The notes under the pieces were generated by a model. The model ran no database searches. It was not told the origin of the DNA and saw only the letters and a list, made by a program, of their open reading frames with translations. A stretch of DNA of 64,000 bases. Source: Campylobacter showae. GTDB taxonomy: Bacteria > Campylobacterota > Campylobacteria > Campylobacterales > Campylobacteraceae. The translations under genes were made by a program, and so were the position numbers. Within the stretch, counting starts at the first letter, position 1. Each line of letters opens with the position of its first letter. The stretch is from NCBI RefSeq assembly GCF_900699785.1, contig NZ_LR535679.1, forward strand, positions 806,001 through 870,000, given 5' to 3'. Positions 55,567-64,000 of this stretch are shown here, in pieces.

Positions 55567-56122
55567 CTACATACTTCCTATTTTTATTTATTTTATCAAA
55601 AATTTCTTGCGCCCGGGGCAAATGCGAGCCGTATCTGGCCAGATAGAGCCAGTCTATCCCTTCGCACGGCGTTTTGGCAAGCGCCTTGCCGCCTTTGGTC
55701 GCCTTGGCCGAATACTCCAAAACAAAATGCAAGGCCGAGTGCGCCGCGTCCTCTTTATATAAAATCCCCGTCATCGCGTAAAATTTCGCGCGGTAGTCTT
55801 TGCTAGCGAGCAAACTCGCCAAAAAGCCGTTCTCGCCGCCGTCCGCTAAAAACGCGATCGTTAGAGCCGCGTTACCTTGCACGTCTAGGCTTTTAAATTT
55901 GACGGCGCCTTTTAGCGCGGATATCGCGCGCGTCGTGCCAAGCTCGCGCAAGGCGATAGTAGCCCAAAGGAGATCAAATTTATCCTGCGAGCTTTGCAAA
56001 ACTTCTATCAAATTTGACTCGTCGTAGGGGATCTTGCAGTCTTTAAAGTGACCCGCGGCAGCCTCGTTACGCACCCTCATCCGCCCAAACCACTCGCTTA
56101 CGTGACAGTCAAGCTTTTGCAT
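55511..56122 (-). CDS. HEAT-repeat-like protein (203 aa)
   Basis: A 203-residue protein with two or three HEAT-like repeats (TIALRELGTTRAISALKGAV, QGNAALTIAFLADGGENGFL, FYAMTGILYKEDAAHSALHF at about 53-135). No signal peptide. It has a short gap to the divergent flhB and a 56-base overlap with the downstream unknown gene. Probably a protein-binding scaffold; partner unknown. Confidence 0.6.
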   Translation of the reverse strand: MQKLDCHVSEWFGRMRVRNEAAAGHFKDCKIPYDESNLIEVLQSSQDKFDLLWATIALRELGTTRAISALKGAVKFKSLDVQGNAALTIAFLADGGENGFLASLLASKDYRAKFYAMTGILYKEDAAHSALHFVLEYSAKATKGGKALAKTPCEGIDWLYLARYGSHLPRAQEIFDKINKNRKYVDENIFTRLAGEFPQIFTI

Positions 56123-56175
56123 TTTTCTCCTTTAAATTTAGGCAATTGTAGCGTAAAATTTAACCTCCTTTTAGG

Positions 56176-56181
56176 TATAAT
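56176..56181 (+). promoter_or_regulatory. -10 box of flhB
   Basis: TATAAT in the context TTAGGTATAATCGCC, 58 bases before the flhB ATG. It is sigma-70-like, as expected for an early flagellar export gene. Confidence 0.5.
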
Positions 56182-56239
56182 CGCCCAAATTTAAGCAAAT
56201 TTGAGCCAAAACGCTCGGCAAGATAAATTTAGGACGAAA

Positions 56240-57316
56240 ATGGCAGGCGAAGATCAAGAAAAAACCGAAGAACCCACCTCCAAAAAGATCGAAGACGCGC
56301 GCAAGGACGGCAACGTCCCCAAAAGCCAGGATTTAGCAGGCTTCGTCACGCTCGCGGTCGCGATCTTTGTCGTAGTGGCGCTTCTTGGCTTCATCGGCGA
56401 TCAGTTTTTCATGCTATATAACTACTATCAAAGCCTCATCGGGCAGGAGTTTACGCGCAAGCTACTTTTTAGCGTCGCGATCACGACGATATTTCGCACG
56501 CTGCTCATCATCCTGCCTATCGCCGTTTGTATCGCGATCGCGGGCGTCGTCGCTAATCTCATGCAGTTTGGATTTATATTTACGACCAAGCCTTTGGAGC
56601 CGAATTTAAACAAAATCAACCCGCTAAAAGGGCTCAAAAATCTCTTTTCGCTCAAAAAGCTGATAGACGGCATCAAAATGGTGCTCAAGGTCACGGCGGT
56701 TTTTACGGTCGGATTTTTGATGTTTTTAAGCTTCATCAAAGAGCTGCCGCATACGCTGTTTTTCTCGATGGCGGCGCAGCTAGCGTGGCTAAAAGAAAAG
56801 ATGCTGATTTTGGCCGCAGTGATGCTCATAGTGATGTTTATCATCGGGCTTCTTGACGTGCTGATCGTGCGTTTTCAGTATTTTCGCGACCTAAGAATGA
56901 GCAAGCAGGAGATCAAGGACGAGTACAAACAGATGGAGGGCGACCCGCAGGTAAAAGGCCGCATCCGCCAGCTGCAAATGCGAGCCGCGCGCAACAGGAT
57001 GATGCAAAATATCCCGCAAGCAGACGTCATCATCACCAACCCGACCCACTACGCCGTCGCGCTTCGCTACGATAAAACAAAGGAAAAAGCGCCCGTGATC
57101 CTCGCTAAGGGCGTGGATTTTCTCGCGCTTCGCATCAAGCAAATCGGAGTGCAAAACAACGTCAAAATCGTCGAAAATCCGCCGTTAGCGCGAGAGCTAT
57201 ACAAAATGTGCGAGGTAAACGATATGATACCTGCGGAGCTCTTTCGCGCCGTCGCCGAGGTGCTAAGCTTCGTCTATATGAGCGACAAACAAAAATTCGG
57301 CGATAGGCTGAAGTGA
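56240..57316 (+). CDS. flhB: FlhB, flagellar type III export gate protein
   Basis: A 358-residue export-gate protein with four membrane helices (about 30-210) and a cytoplasmic switch domain with the self-cleavage motif NPTH (in ITNPTHYAVALRY near residue 268). The start is ATG 56240 (MAGEDQEKTEEPTSKKIEDA is the family N-terminus) with AGGA before it; the frame is open upstream to 56201 but those residues are not conserved. Controls the switch from rod-hook to filament export. Confidence 0.96.
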   Translation: MAGEDQEKTEEPTSKKIEDARKDGNVPKSQDLAGFVTLAVAIFVVVALLGFIGDQFFMLYNYYQSLIGQEFTRKLLFSVAITTIFRTLLIILPIAVCIAIAGVVANLMQFGFIFTTKPLEPNLNKINPLKGLKNLFSLKKLIDGIKMVLKVTAVFTVGFLMFLSFIKELPHTLFFSMAAQLAWLKEKMLILAAVMLIVMFIIGLLDVLIVRFQYFRDLRMSKQEIKDEYKQMEGDPQVKGRIRQLQMRAARNRMMQNIPQADVIITNPTHYAVALRYDKTKEKAPVILAKGVDFLALRIKQIGVQNNVKIVENPPLARELYKMCEVNDMIPAELFRAVAEVLSFVYMSDKQKFGDRLK

Positions 57317-57488
57317 AATTTAAATTTGACTTTTTAACTGTAAATTTGAAGCCAAATTTGGAGTCAAATTTGCGCCGCTCAAATTTGGATAAATTTTAGA
57401 ATTTTACTCGCCAAGACCCGAATCTTTAAAATGCCAAATTTGGTTTTGTCAAATTTAACGCTGTGTGCCAAATTTAATCTTTCTTGTT
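57317..57488. other. AAATTT-dense intergenic stretch
   Basis: About ten AAATTT words, mostly as CAAATTTG or TCAAATTT, in about 165 bases. No gene or terminator is evident. Confidence 0.5.
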
Positions 57489-57595
57489 AAGGGGGAAGGG
57501 GCTTGAATTACAAAGTCGCTCCCCACCCCCTTTAATCCCCCTCCCCCTACGACGCTTTAAGGTGGCGACACTGCTTTGCTGACGCAAAGCGTCGC
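57489..57595. repeat. GC-rich stem-loop element
   Basis: Two structures lie side by side. AAGGGGGAAGGGGC (57489-57502) pairs with GCTCCCCACCCCCTT (57518-57532) around a loop of about 15 bases, and a further C-rich block follows (57537-57547). A second hairpin (57565-57595) has arms GCTTTGC/GCAAAGC with a 4-base loop, enclosed by GCGAC/GTCGC. It contrasts with the AT-rich surroundings and may be a mobile intergenic repeat. Confidence 0.5.
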
Positions 57596-57771
57596 AAATT
57601 TGAATCAAATTTGACGTTTTCAAGATGCGGGTCTTGGTGGGTAAAATTTGACTGTAAGAAATTTAGGCGAAGTATCGCGAGATGATTTTTCGAGTTTTGA
57701 AGCAAAATTGAGCGTGCGCTAGGCATATAGCCTGCGGAGCGAAAATTTTGCAAAATCTCGGAAAAGCGCTC

Positions 57772-57797
57772 GCGAGACGAGCCGAAGCAAGTCTCGC
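57772..57797 (-). terminator. Hairpin after the Dcu transporter gene
   Basis: On the minus strand GCGAGAC and GTCTCGC pair, with an inner GC-TTCG-GC stable tetraloop, 10 bases after the stop. The T-run that follows is short (GCTTTTCC). Confidence 0.55.
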
Positions 57798-57806
57798 AAG
57801 GTAAGA

Positions 57807-59486
57807 TTATTTAATAAATCCGTAAAGATTAGCCAACACCCAACCCACTGCGCACGAACTAAACACGCCGATAAGGCCAGGGATGATGAAGCTGTGGTTG
57901 ATGACGTATTTGCCGATCTTGGTCGTACCTGAGCGGTCAAACTGGATCGCCGCAAGGTCGCTCGGATATGTAGGAAGGATAAAGTATCCGTAGCAAGCCG
58001 TAGCAAACGCGACGATGATGCCTGGATCCACGCCGATCTGAACGGCAAGCGGTACGAACGTCGCGGCGGCGGCTGCTTGAGAGTTTAGGAACTTAGAAAT
58101 CAGCATACCTACGACGATATACATCCACGGGTAGGCCTTCATCACCTCTCCTAGCGAGCCTTTTAGCATCTCGATATGAGAGTGGAACATCGTATCTGCC
58201 ATCCAGCTGATACCGTAGATCGCTACTAGCGCGACCATACCGCTGTGGAAGATCTCGTTTTGAGCGATCTTAGCAGCCTTGATGCCTGAGTAGATCATCA
58301 TGATGGACGCAGCTAATAGCATGAAAATTTGGATCGTATCGACCATGCCTAGAGGGGCGGTCTTTTTCATAGTGTCTTTTACTACGATGCTAGCGTTTGC
58401 GACGGTTTCGGTTTTACCCTCTTTAGTGATGACTACGTTGCCGTCTTGAAGCACGAAGCTTTGAGTTACTTTTTTGTCTTTATCTAGGACTTCTACGTTA
58501 GTAAATTTAGTAGCGTCTTTTACCTTACTGTCTTTTACGTTTGAGACGACTTTGCTACTATCTACGGTAGAGACTACTTGACCGTCTTTTACGGTGATGT
58601 TTTTAACTACTTTTTTATCCACTACGATTTCGATAGATTTACCCGGGACGTCGCTAGTCCAGCTAGGGCGGAGTTGTTTATAGTAGCCTAGAACCGCCAC
58701 GATAGCGATGGTAGCTAGAAATATCCACATAACGTTCCACTGTTTAGCAGGGAGTTTTACGCCGATTAGAGAGTGAGATTCGTCTGAGCCGTAGATATAT
58801 CTTCTTTGCTCAGGGTCTTTGATCTTCTCTTGAAACTCAGGGTCTTTATCTAAGTCTTTACCTCTAAAGATCGAGTAAGTACCGATGATAAGCATACCGA
58901 TAAACGTAGACGGGATAGTGACTTTTAGCAAGTCCACGTAGCTGGTAAATCCGTCGATATGAACGGTGCCCGTGCCTAGCAAAACGGCGACCATAGATAC
59001 GCCCGCAACCGAAACCGGGCTAGCGATGATAGCTAGCTGAGACGAGATCGTGGTAGCAGCCAGCGGTCTTTCCGGACGGATTCCGCTTTTGATAGATACG
59101 TCGTAAATGATCGGCAATAGCGTATAAACCGTGTGTCCGGTGCCGCATAGAACGGTTAGCGTCCAGCCGCAAAGAGGGGCTAGGATACAGACGAATTTAG
59201 GGTTTTTTCTTAGCGCTTTTTCCGCTATCTGAAGCATAACGTCAAGACCGCCCGCGGCTTGTAGCGTGGAGCTTGCTACGACGACGGCTAGGATCGTTAG
59301 GATGACGTCTACTGCTGGTTTGCCCGGCTTCATACCGAATGCAAATACCAAGATAACAAGACCGATGCCGCCTAGTACGCCTAGCGCCATACCGCCTTTT
59401 TTAGCGCCGTAGAATAAACATCCGAGCACTACGATTAGTTGGAGAGTGAACTGAGTGCTTTCACTCAAACTGGTTAGGAATTCCAT
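57807..59486 (-). CDS. Anaerobic C4-dicarboxylate transporter (Dcu family) with central insertion
   Basis: This protein has 559 residues, about 110 more than usual Dcu carriers. Transporter parts are residues 1-270 ([40 protein letters not shown], the strongly conserved family core) and about 375-559 ([40 protein letters not shown]). Dcu proteins exchange or take up fumarate, malate, aspartate and succinate in anaerobic respiration. Residues about 281-372 form a hydrophilic beta-rich insertion made of two similar halves ([15 protein letters not shown] and [15 protein letters not shown]). DcuA versus DcuB cannot be decided. The gene is divergent from larA; its -10 (TATAAT) is at 59516-59521. 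Confidence 0.9.
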   Translation of the reverse strand: MEFLTSLSESTQFTLQLIVVLGCLFYGAKKGGMALGVLGGIGLVILVFAFGMKPGKPAVDVILTILAVVVASSTLQAAGGLDVMLQIAEKALRKNPKFVCILAPLCGWTLTVLCGTGHTVYTLLPIIYDVSIKSGIRPERPLAATTISSQLAIIASPVSVAGVSMVAVLLGTGTVHIDGFTSYVDLLKVTIPSTFIGMLIIGTYSIFRGKDLDKDPEFQEKIKDPEQRRYIYGSDESHSLIGVKLPAKQWNVMWIFLATIAIVAVLGYYKQLRPSWTSDVPGKSIEIVVDKKVVKNITVKDGQVVSTVDSSKVVSNVKDSKVKDATKFTNVEVLDKDKKVTQSFVLQDGNVVITKEGKTETVANASIVVKDTMKKTAPLGMVDTIQIFMLLAASIMMIYSGIKAAKIAQNEIFHSGMVALVAIYGISWMADTMFHSHIEMLKGSLGEVMKAYPWMYIVVGMLISKFLNSQAAAAATFVPLAVQIGVDPGIIVAFATACYGYFILPTYPSDLAAIQFDRSGTTKIGKYVINHSFIIPGLIGVFSSCAVGWVLANLYGFIK

Positions 59487-59515
59487 TTTTTCTCCTTTTA
59501 GGAAATTACGGCGCG

Positions 59516-59521
59516 ATTATA
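59516..59521 (-). promoter_or_regulatory. -10 box of the Dcu transporter gene
   Basis: TATAAT on the minus strand, 30 bases before the ATG. The 213-base divergent gap is very AT-rich. Confidence 0.5.
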
Positions 59522-59653
59522 TAAATATTAAAATTAAATACTAATAAAAAAATTAAAAATACATTTGTAAGCGTTAATCATATATTTAACCAAATTTGAC
59601 GCGCCGCTAGTCAAATTTGACCGATCCAAATGCGTTTAAAAGAAAATTTGATA

Positions 59654-59659
59654 TATAAT
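59654..59659 (+). promoter_or_regulatory. -10 box of the lar operon
   Basis: TATAAT in the context GATATATAATCC, 41 bases before the larA ATG, which is preceded by AAGGAG at 59689-59694. Confidence 0.55.
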
Positions 59660-59699
59660 CCTAAGGCAAAAAATTAATAAATCTGCTTAAGGAGTAAAT

Positions 59700-60950
59700 A
59701 TGCAAATCCCTATCGCATACGGCAAAGACGATCATCTAAATCTAGAGATAAACGAGAAAAATTTGCTCGGCGTTTTCGATCCAAACCCCGTGGCTAAATT
59801 TGACGAAACGGCACTCATCGCAAAGGCTCTGGCAAACCCAATAAATCAAAAAAGCTTTGACGAGTTTATCACAGGCGATGAAAAGATCGTCGTCATCGTA
59901 AACGACGGCACCCGCCCGACGCCGACGGCAAAAATTTTAAAGCAAATTTATCCGAAAATCCGCGAGAAAAATAAGATTTTCATCATCGCCACTGGATGCC
60001 ATAGAGAGGGCACGCAGGAAGAATACGAGATGATCTTCGGCAAAGAAATTTACGCGGAGATTAGAGCCAAAAACGAAGTTCACGATCATGACTCCAAGCA
60101 CGACGAGATGGTCTTTTTAGGCGAGTCCAAAAACGGCACGCAGATGTATCTAAACAAAATCGTAGCAGAAGCCAAAAAGGTGATCGTCATAGGCTCGGTC
60201 GAGCCGCACTATTTTGCGGGCTACACGGGCGGCAGAAAGGCCTTTTTGCCGGGTACGGCGTCGTATGAGAGCATCACGCAAAATCACAAGCTCGCCCTAA
60301 GCGCCGATGCGCAAGCTCTGCGACTAGAGGGCAACCCAGTGCACGAAGATATGATCGACGCGATGAAAGTGCTAGCGCATATCGACGTTTTTTCGATCCA
60401 GACGGTGCTTGATAGCGAGCACGGCGTGTATTACGCGAGCGCGGGCGACCTCAATGACAGCTTTTACGACTGCGTGAAAAAGGCCGACGAGGTCTTTTGC
60501 GTAAACATCCCGCTCAAGGCCGATATTGTGATTTCGGTCGCGCCCTATCCGATGGACGTCGATCTCTATCAGGCGCAAAAAGCCCTAGACAACGGCAAAC
60601 TAGCGCTCGCGCAGGACGGAATTTTAATAATGGTCGCAAAGTGCCGCACAGGCATCGGGCCAAAGCCGTTTTTTGATCTGATGGCATCCGCGGATACGCC
60701 TAAAAAGGTGCTCGAAAAGATCAGCGCTGGCTTTAAACTCGGCTATCACAAAGCCGCTAAAATGGCCGAAATCTCGCTCTGGGCACAGACTTGGGCGGTA
60801 AGCGATCTGAGCGACGATGAGATGCGAGCCGTACACCTAAAACCGTATCACGATATCCAAAAGGCCGTGGACGACGCGCTAGCGCAAAAGGGCGCGGACG
60901 CTAAAATCATCATCCTGCCGTTTGGCTCGATGACGGTGCCTAAGGCCTAA
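59700..60950 (+). CDS. larA: LarA-type nickel-pincer 2-hydroxyacid racemase
   Basis: A 416-residue enzyme of the lactate racemase family. Residues equivalent to those holding the nickel-pincer cofactor and substrate in Lactiplantibacillus LarA are visible: Asp69/Arg72 in NDGTRPTP, His101 in ATGCHREGT, His170 in EPHYFAGYTGG, the cofactor-binding Lys180 in GGRK and His196 in SITQNH. The family also includes malate and other hydroxyacid racemases, and the neighbouring dicarboxylate transporter leaves the substrate open. First gene of larA-C-E-B; larC starts 2 bases after the stop. Confidence 0.9.
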   Translation: MQIPIAYGKDDHLNLEINEKNLLGVFDPNPVAKFDETALIAKALANPINQKSFDEFITGDEKIVVIVNDGTRPTPTAKILKQIYPKIREKNKIFIIATGCHREGTQEEYEMIFGKEIYAEIRAKNEVHDHDSKHDEMVFLGESKNGTQMYLNKIVAEAKKVIVIGSVEPHYFAGYTGGRKAFLPGTASYESITQNHKLALSADAQALRLEGNPVHEDMIDAMKVLAHIDVFSIQTVLDSEHGVYYASAGDLNDSFYDCVKKADEVFCVNIPLKADIVISVAPYPMDVDLYQAQKALDNGKLALAQDGILIMVAKCRTGIGPKPFFDLMASADTPKKVLEKISAGFKLGYHKAAKMAEISLWAQTWAVSDLSDDEMRAVHLKPYHDIQKAVDDALAQKGADAKIIILPFGSMTVPKA

Positions 60951-60952
60951 GC

Positions 60953-62194
60953 TTGGCTAAAATTTTATATTACGATGCGAGCTGCGGCATCAGCGGCGAT
61001 ATGAATTTAGGCGCGCTGGTGGAGCTCGGCGTGGATTTTAGTTATCTTTGCGCCGAGCTTGAGAAGTTAAATTTAGCCGGCGAATTTAAGCTGGAGCGCA
61101 AAAACGTGCTAAAAAACGGTATCGCCGCGACAAAAATCGACGTCGTGCCGCTAAAATCACAGCCTCACGCCAGAAGCTACGCGGACGTCAGGCAAATTTT
61201 AGAGAGTTCAAATTTAAGCCAGAACTGCAAACAAAGAGCGGGCGCGATATTTCGCACGATTGCGCAGGCCGAGGCCAAAGTTCACGGCACAGAGGTAGAG
61301 CGGGTGCATTTTCACGAAGTTGGCGCGATCGATAGCATCGCCGACGTCGCGGGCGCAGCGATCTGCATCGAATATCTTTTTGGAAAGCTCGGCGTCTCGC
61401 GCGTCGTAAGCTCCAAAATCGAGCTTGGCGGCGGCGTAGCGATCTGCGACCACGGCGAGCTTGGCGTGCCTGCGCCAGCCGTTTGCGAAATTTTAAAAGG
61501 CGTGCCCGTAAGCCTCGGACGCGCAAATTTTGAGATGACCACGCCAACGGGAGCGGCGATTTTAAAGGCTTGTGCGGACGAGTTTGCGGATAACGCGAGC
61601 TTTAAAATAGAAAAGATCGGCTACGGCGCGGGAGGCAAGGACGCAACGGACTTTGCAAATGTGCTTCGCGCGATGATCTGCGAGGCGCATTTAAGCAGCG
61701 AAAGCGGCGAGTCAAATTTAAGCGCGCAGGCTGGCTACGGCGAGGTTTGCAAGCAAATTCTGATCTCCACGAACATCGACGATATGGACGCCGAGAGCTT
61801 TGCCTTTGCCTGCGAAATTTTACGCGAAAACGGCGCGCTAGACGTCTTTAGCCGCTCTATTTTTATGAAAAAGGGGCGCGCGGGCTTTGAGCTAAACGCG
61901 CTGTGCCGCAAGCAAGACGCGCAAAATTTAAAGGATCTTATATTTACGCACACGACGGCGATCGGCGTTCGCGAGATAGAGGTTGCTAAAACCGAGCTAA
62001 AGCGCGAGTTTGTGCGAGTGCAGACGAAATTCGGCGAAATAGGAATTAAAATTTCGGGTAACAGTCAAGCGCAAAAAGCAAAGCCAGAATTTGACGAGTG
62101 CAAGGCCGCGGCGCTCGCGCACGGTACGACGATCGAGCGGGTGCGAAAAGAGGCGCTGAAAATCTATGACGAAACTAGAAAAACTAAAGGCTGA
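60953..62194 (+). CDS. larC: LarC, nickel insertion protein of the pincer cofactor
   Basis: A 413-residue CTP-dependent protein that inserts nickel into the pincer precursor. Motifs are ILYYDASCGISGDMNLGALV, VHGTEVERVHFHEVGAIDSI, DVAGAAICIEYLFG and the C-terminal DDMDAESFAFACE. It is one continuous frame, whereas Lactiplantibacillus needs a frameshift. Starts at TTG 60953 and overlaps larE by 29 bases. Confidence 0.93.
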   Translation: MAKILYYDASCGISGDMNLGALVELGVDFSYLCAELEKLNLAGEFKLERKNVLKNGIAATKIDVVPLKSQPHARSYADVRQILESSNLSQNCKQRAGAIFRTIAQAEAKVHGTEVERVHFHEVGAIDSIADVAGAAICIEYLFGKLGVSRVVSSKIELGGGVAICDHGELGVPAPAVCEILKGVPVSLGRANFEMTTPTGAAILKACADEFADNASFKIEKIGYGAGGKDATDFANVLRAMICEAHLSSESGESNLSAQAGYGEVCKQILISTNIDDMDAESFAFACEILRENGALDVFSRSIFMKKGRAGFELNALCRKQDAQNLKDLIFTHTTAIGVREIEVAKTELKREFVRVQTKFGEIGIKISGNSQAQKAKPEFDECKAAALAHGTTIERVRKEALKIYDETRKTKG

Positions 62195-62948
62195 TCTGCG
62201 CGGACTGGGCGAACTCGCGGTCGCATTTAGCGGCGGCGCGGACAGCTCGCTGCTACTGCGTGCGGCGCACGACGCGCTGGGAAAGCGCGCGATCGGCATA
62301 ACGATCAGATCGCCCTATATGTCCTCGCGCGAGATCGCCGAAGCTGTGGAATTTGCCCGCATCTACGGCATCAGGCACGAAATTTTAGAGCTCGGCGTTG
62401 CAGAGGAGATCAAAGACAATCCCGAAAACCGCTGCTATCTGTGTAAAAAGGCGGTGTTTTCGCGCCTGATTGAGCGCGCCCGTGAGCTTGGCTTTAGCCG
62501 CGTCGCAGACGGCACGAACCGAGACGATCTGGGCGAACACCGCCCGGGACTCAAAGCAAAAGAGGAGCTAGGCGTACTCTCGCCGCTAATAAATTTAACC
62601 AAATCAGAAATCCGCGAGCTATCGCGCGAGTTAAATTTGCCCACCGCCGAAAAACCGGGCTACGCGTGCTTGCTAACGCGCCTGCCGCACGGGCGCGAGA
62701 TTGACCCGCACGAGCTAAATTTGATCGAAGCGGCGGAAAATCTACTCATCGCAAGCGGCTATGCAAACGTCCGTGCGCGGTGCGATCGCAAAAATATAAA
62801 GCTGCAAATGCCCTTTTCTAGCATGCAAGACTTTCTAAACGACGCTAAATTTAAGAGCGTCGTTAGGCAGCTCGTGGTGCTGGGTGCAGCGGAGGTGACG
62901 CTTGATCTAAAGGGGCTTAGAGAGGATGTTTTGCATGAGAGAGGATGA
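62166..62948 (+). CDS. larE: LarE, sulfur transferase of the pincer cofactor
   Basis: A 260-residue PP-loop enzyme: FSGGADSSLLLRAAHD (about 21-36), NRCYLCKKAVFSRL with Cys90/Cys93, SRVADGTNRDDLGEHRPG and YACLLTRLPHG with Cys168. It adenylates the precursor and gives sulfur. A single Cys at the CLxxR site fits the sacrificial-cysteine type rather than the 4Fe-4S type, an inference from the family. ATG 62166 is inside larC. Confidence 0.92.
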   Translation: MTKLEKLKADLRGLGELAVAFSGGADSSLLLRAAHDALGKRAIGITIRSPYMSSREIAEAVEFARIYGIRHEILELGVAEEIKDNPENRCYLCKKAVFSRLIERARELGFSRVADGTNRDDLGEHRPGLKAKEELGVLSPLINLTKSEIRELSRELNLPTAEKPGYACLLTRLPHGREIDPHELNLIEAAENLLIASGYANVRARCDRKNIKLQMPFSSMQDFLNDAKFKSVVRQLVVLGAAEVTLDLKGLREDVLHERG

Positions 62949-63681
62949 AATTTTAGAGCTTTTCGCGGGGGTAAAAAGCGGCCGCGTGAGCGAGCAAGAG
63001 GCGCTAAAATACCTGAAAAACTACCCCTACGAGGACGTGGGCTGCGCCAAGATCGACACCCAGCGCGCCCTGCGAAACGGCGCGGGCGAGGTGATCTACG
63101 GCGAGGGCAAGACGGACGATGAAATTTTACGTATCGCGGAGGCGATCGGCGCGAGGCGGCAAAATATCCTGATCACGCGCACGAACGAGCGGGTTTTTAA
63201 GCGGGTGTGCGAGGTGCTGCCGCAGGCGGAGTTTAACGCTCGCGGCCGCGTCACCAGCGTCAAATTTAAAGAGCCCGCGCTCACGCAAAGCTACATCGCG
63301 ATAGTCTCTGCAGGCACCGCCGACGGCGCGGTAGTGGAGGAGGTGTACGAAACGGCGCGATTTCTAGGCAACGACGTGCGCAAATTTAGCGACGCGGGCG
63401 TGGCTGGGCTGCATAGGCTGATCGCAAATTTAGACGAGATACGCGGCGCAAAGGTCGTGATCGCGGTGGCGGGCATGGAGGGCGCGCTAGCTAGCGTGCT
63501 AGCAGGCCTTGTTAGCGTGCCGGTGATCGCGGTGCCCACCAGCGTGGGATACGGAGCGAGCTTCGGCGGTCTGGCGGCGCTGCTAGCGATGCTAAACAGC
63601 TGCGCAAATGGCGTGAGCGTCGTAAATATCGACAACGGCTTTGGCGCCGCGTATAACGCGAGCCTGATAAATCATCTCTAA
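62935..63681 (+). CDS. larB: LarB, pyridinium-3,5-biscarboxylic acid mononucleotide synthase
   Basis: A 248-residue enzyme that carboxylates and hydrolyses nicotinic acid adenine dinucleotide to begin pincer cofactor synthesis. The C-terminal AIR-carboxylase-like domain is clear: VSAGTADGAVVEEVYETARF, DAGVAGLHRL, VAVAGMEGALASVLAGLV, PVIAVPTSVGYGASFGGLAA. ATG 62935 is preferred over 62926 because AGAGG then lies 9 bases before it. Overlaps larE. Confidence 0.92.
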   Translation: MREDEILELFAGVKSGRVSEQEALKYLKNYPYEDVGCAKIDTQRALRNGAGEVIYGEGKTDDEILRIAEAIGARRQNILITRTNERVFKRVCEVLPQAEFNARGRVTSVKFKEPALTQSYIAIVSAGTADGAVVEEVYETARFLGNDVRKFSDAGVAGLHRLIANLDEIRGAKVVIAVAGMEGALASVLAGLVSVPVIAVPTSVGYGASFGGLAALLAMLNSCANGVSVVNIDNGFGAAYNASLINHL

Positions 63682-63733
63682 ATTTACGCCGCCGCGCGGG
63701 TCAAATTTAACGGCTAAATTTAAAAGGAAAGCG

Positions 63734-64000
63734 TTGCGAGAGGAAAATTTAAACGAGCAAAAGGCTAGGCCGAAGGGCGCAAAAAAGGCGCAAACAAGAC
63801 AAAGCGCGAGGACGAGGCTAGCGTTTTTAGCCGCGGCTGGCGTGATCTTGGCGGCTGAAATTTACATCGTGATCTGCGTAAAGGGCGGCTTCGTGCGGCA
63901 CTACGCGGGCGACGTTTTGGCCGTCATCTTGCTTTACGCTTTGGCGCGGGCTGCTTTTAGCGAGCCGCCTTTAAATTTACCGCTTAAAATTTTCGCGTTT
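63734..64000 (+). CDS. DUF2809 family membrane protein (partial, 3' end outside window)
   Basis: The frame is open from TTG 63734 (AAAGGA at 63724-63729) to the window end, 89 residues. After a basic N-terminus come membrane segments (LAFLAAAGVILAAEIYIVI) and the family motif FVRHYAGDVLAVILLYALAR, typical of DUF2809. Function unknown. It directly follows larB and may be in the same transcript, but its relation to lactate metabolism is unproven. Confidence 0.7.
   Translation, partial: MREENLNEQKARPKGAKKAQTRQSARTRLAFLAAAGVILAAEIYIVICVKGGFVRHYAGDVLAVILLYALARAAFSEPPLNLPLKIFAF

Overview
The window is a stretch of Campylobacterota chromosome, most likely a Campylobacter of the relatively GC-rich oral group (C. 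rectus/showae/curvus-like). The evidence is gene content, gene order and composition. Long blocks keep the order I know from C. jejuni: gyrA-flgP-flgQ-flgR-asd-yqhA-like; bamA/tyrA-M23 peptidase-lpxC-tsaB-thrB-ylxR-infB-rbfA-rimP; accD-rlmH-dksA-(membrane protein)-dus-recO; and ttcA-like-mtnN-fabD-slyD-cpoB-pal-tolB-tolA-tolR-tolQ-atpC-D-G-A-H-F-F'-parB-parA-birA-fmt-obgE-rpmA-rplU. The bases look much more GC-rich than C. jejuni. TTG starts are frequent, and the words AAATTT and TCAAATTTGA saturate the intergenic DNA.

Layout. 1-5.4 kb (+): end of gyrA, a flagellar trio (flgP, flgQ, flgR) behind a sigma-54-type promoter, a tandem degenerate repeat array, asd, and a small membrane protein. 5.8-17.8 kb (mostly -): prs, a 1148-residue DUF748 envelope protein, a 1465-residue LapA-like repeat adhesin with a retention module and a candidate LapG cleavage site, and a dCache chemoreceptor whose ligand pocket matches the amino-acid-binding motif. 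17.9-29.1 kb: a DUF488 gene, bamA (-), then a (+) run for aromatic amino acid synthesis, envelope, t6A tRNA modification, threonine synthesis and translation initiation/ribosome maturation. 29.4-35.1 kb (+): accD to recO, then an ankyrin-repeat protein with an AT-rich 3' end. 35.1-54.5 kb (-): tRNA thiolation-like enzyme, nucleosidase, fabD, metal-binding slyD, the Tol-Pal operon, the complete F1 and stator part of ATP synthase, chromosome partition genes, biotin ligase, fmt, an EF-hand protein, obgE and ribosomal proteins L27/L21. 54.6-57.3 kb: two unrecognised helical-repeat proteins (-) and flhB (+). 57.5-64 kb: a GC-rich stem-loop element, a Dcu-type C4-dicarboxylate transporter with an inserted duplicated domain (-), and a divergent (+) nickel-pincer racemase operon larA-larC-larE-larB followed by a partial DUF2809 gene.

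How the genes work together. Flagellar assembly and navigation are represented by flgPQR, flhB and the amino-acid chemoreceptor. Envelope energy coupling and integrity are represented by the Tol-Pal system, BamA, LpxC, the M23 peptidase and the DUF748 protein. Anaerobic dicarboxylate or hydroxyacid metabolism is suggested by the divergent dcu/lar pair. The most interesting accessory pieces are the LapA-like adhesin with its palindromic upstream site, the dcu/lar nickel locus, the insertion in the transporter, and the repeat array before asd. I saw no tRNA, rRNA, CRISPR array, insertion sequence or prophage.
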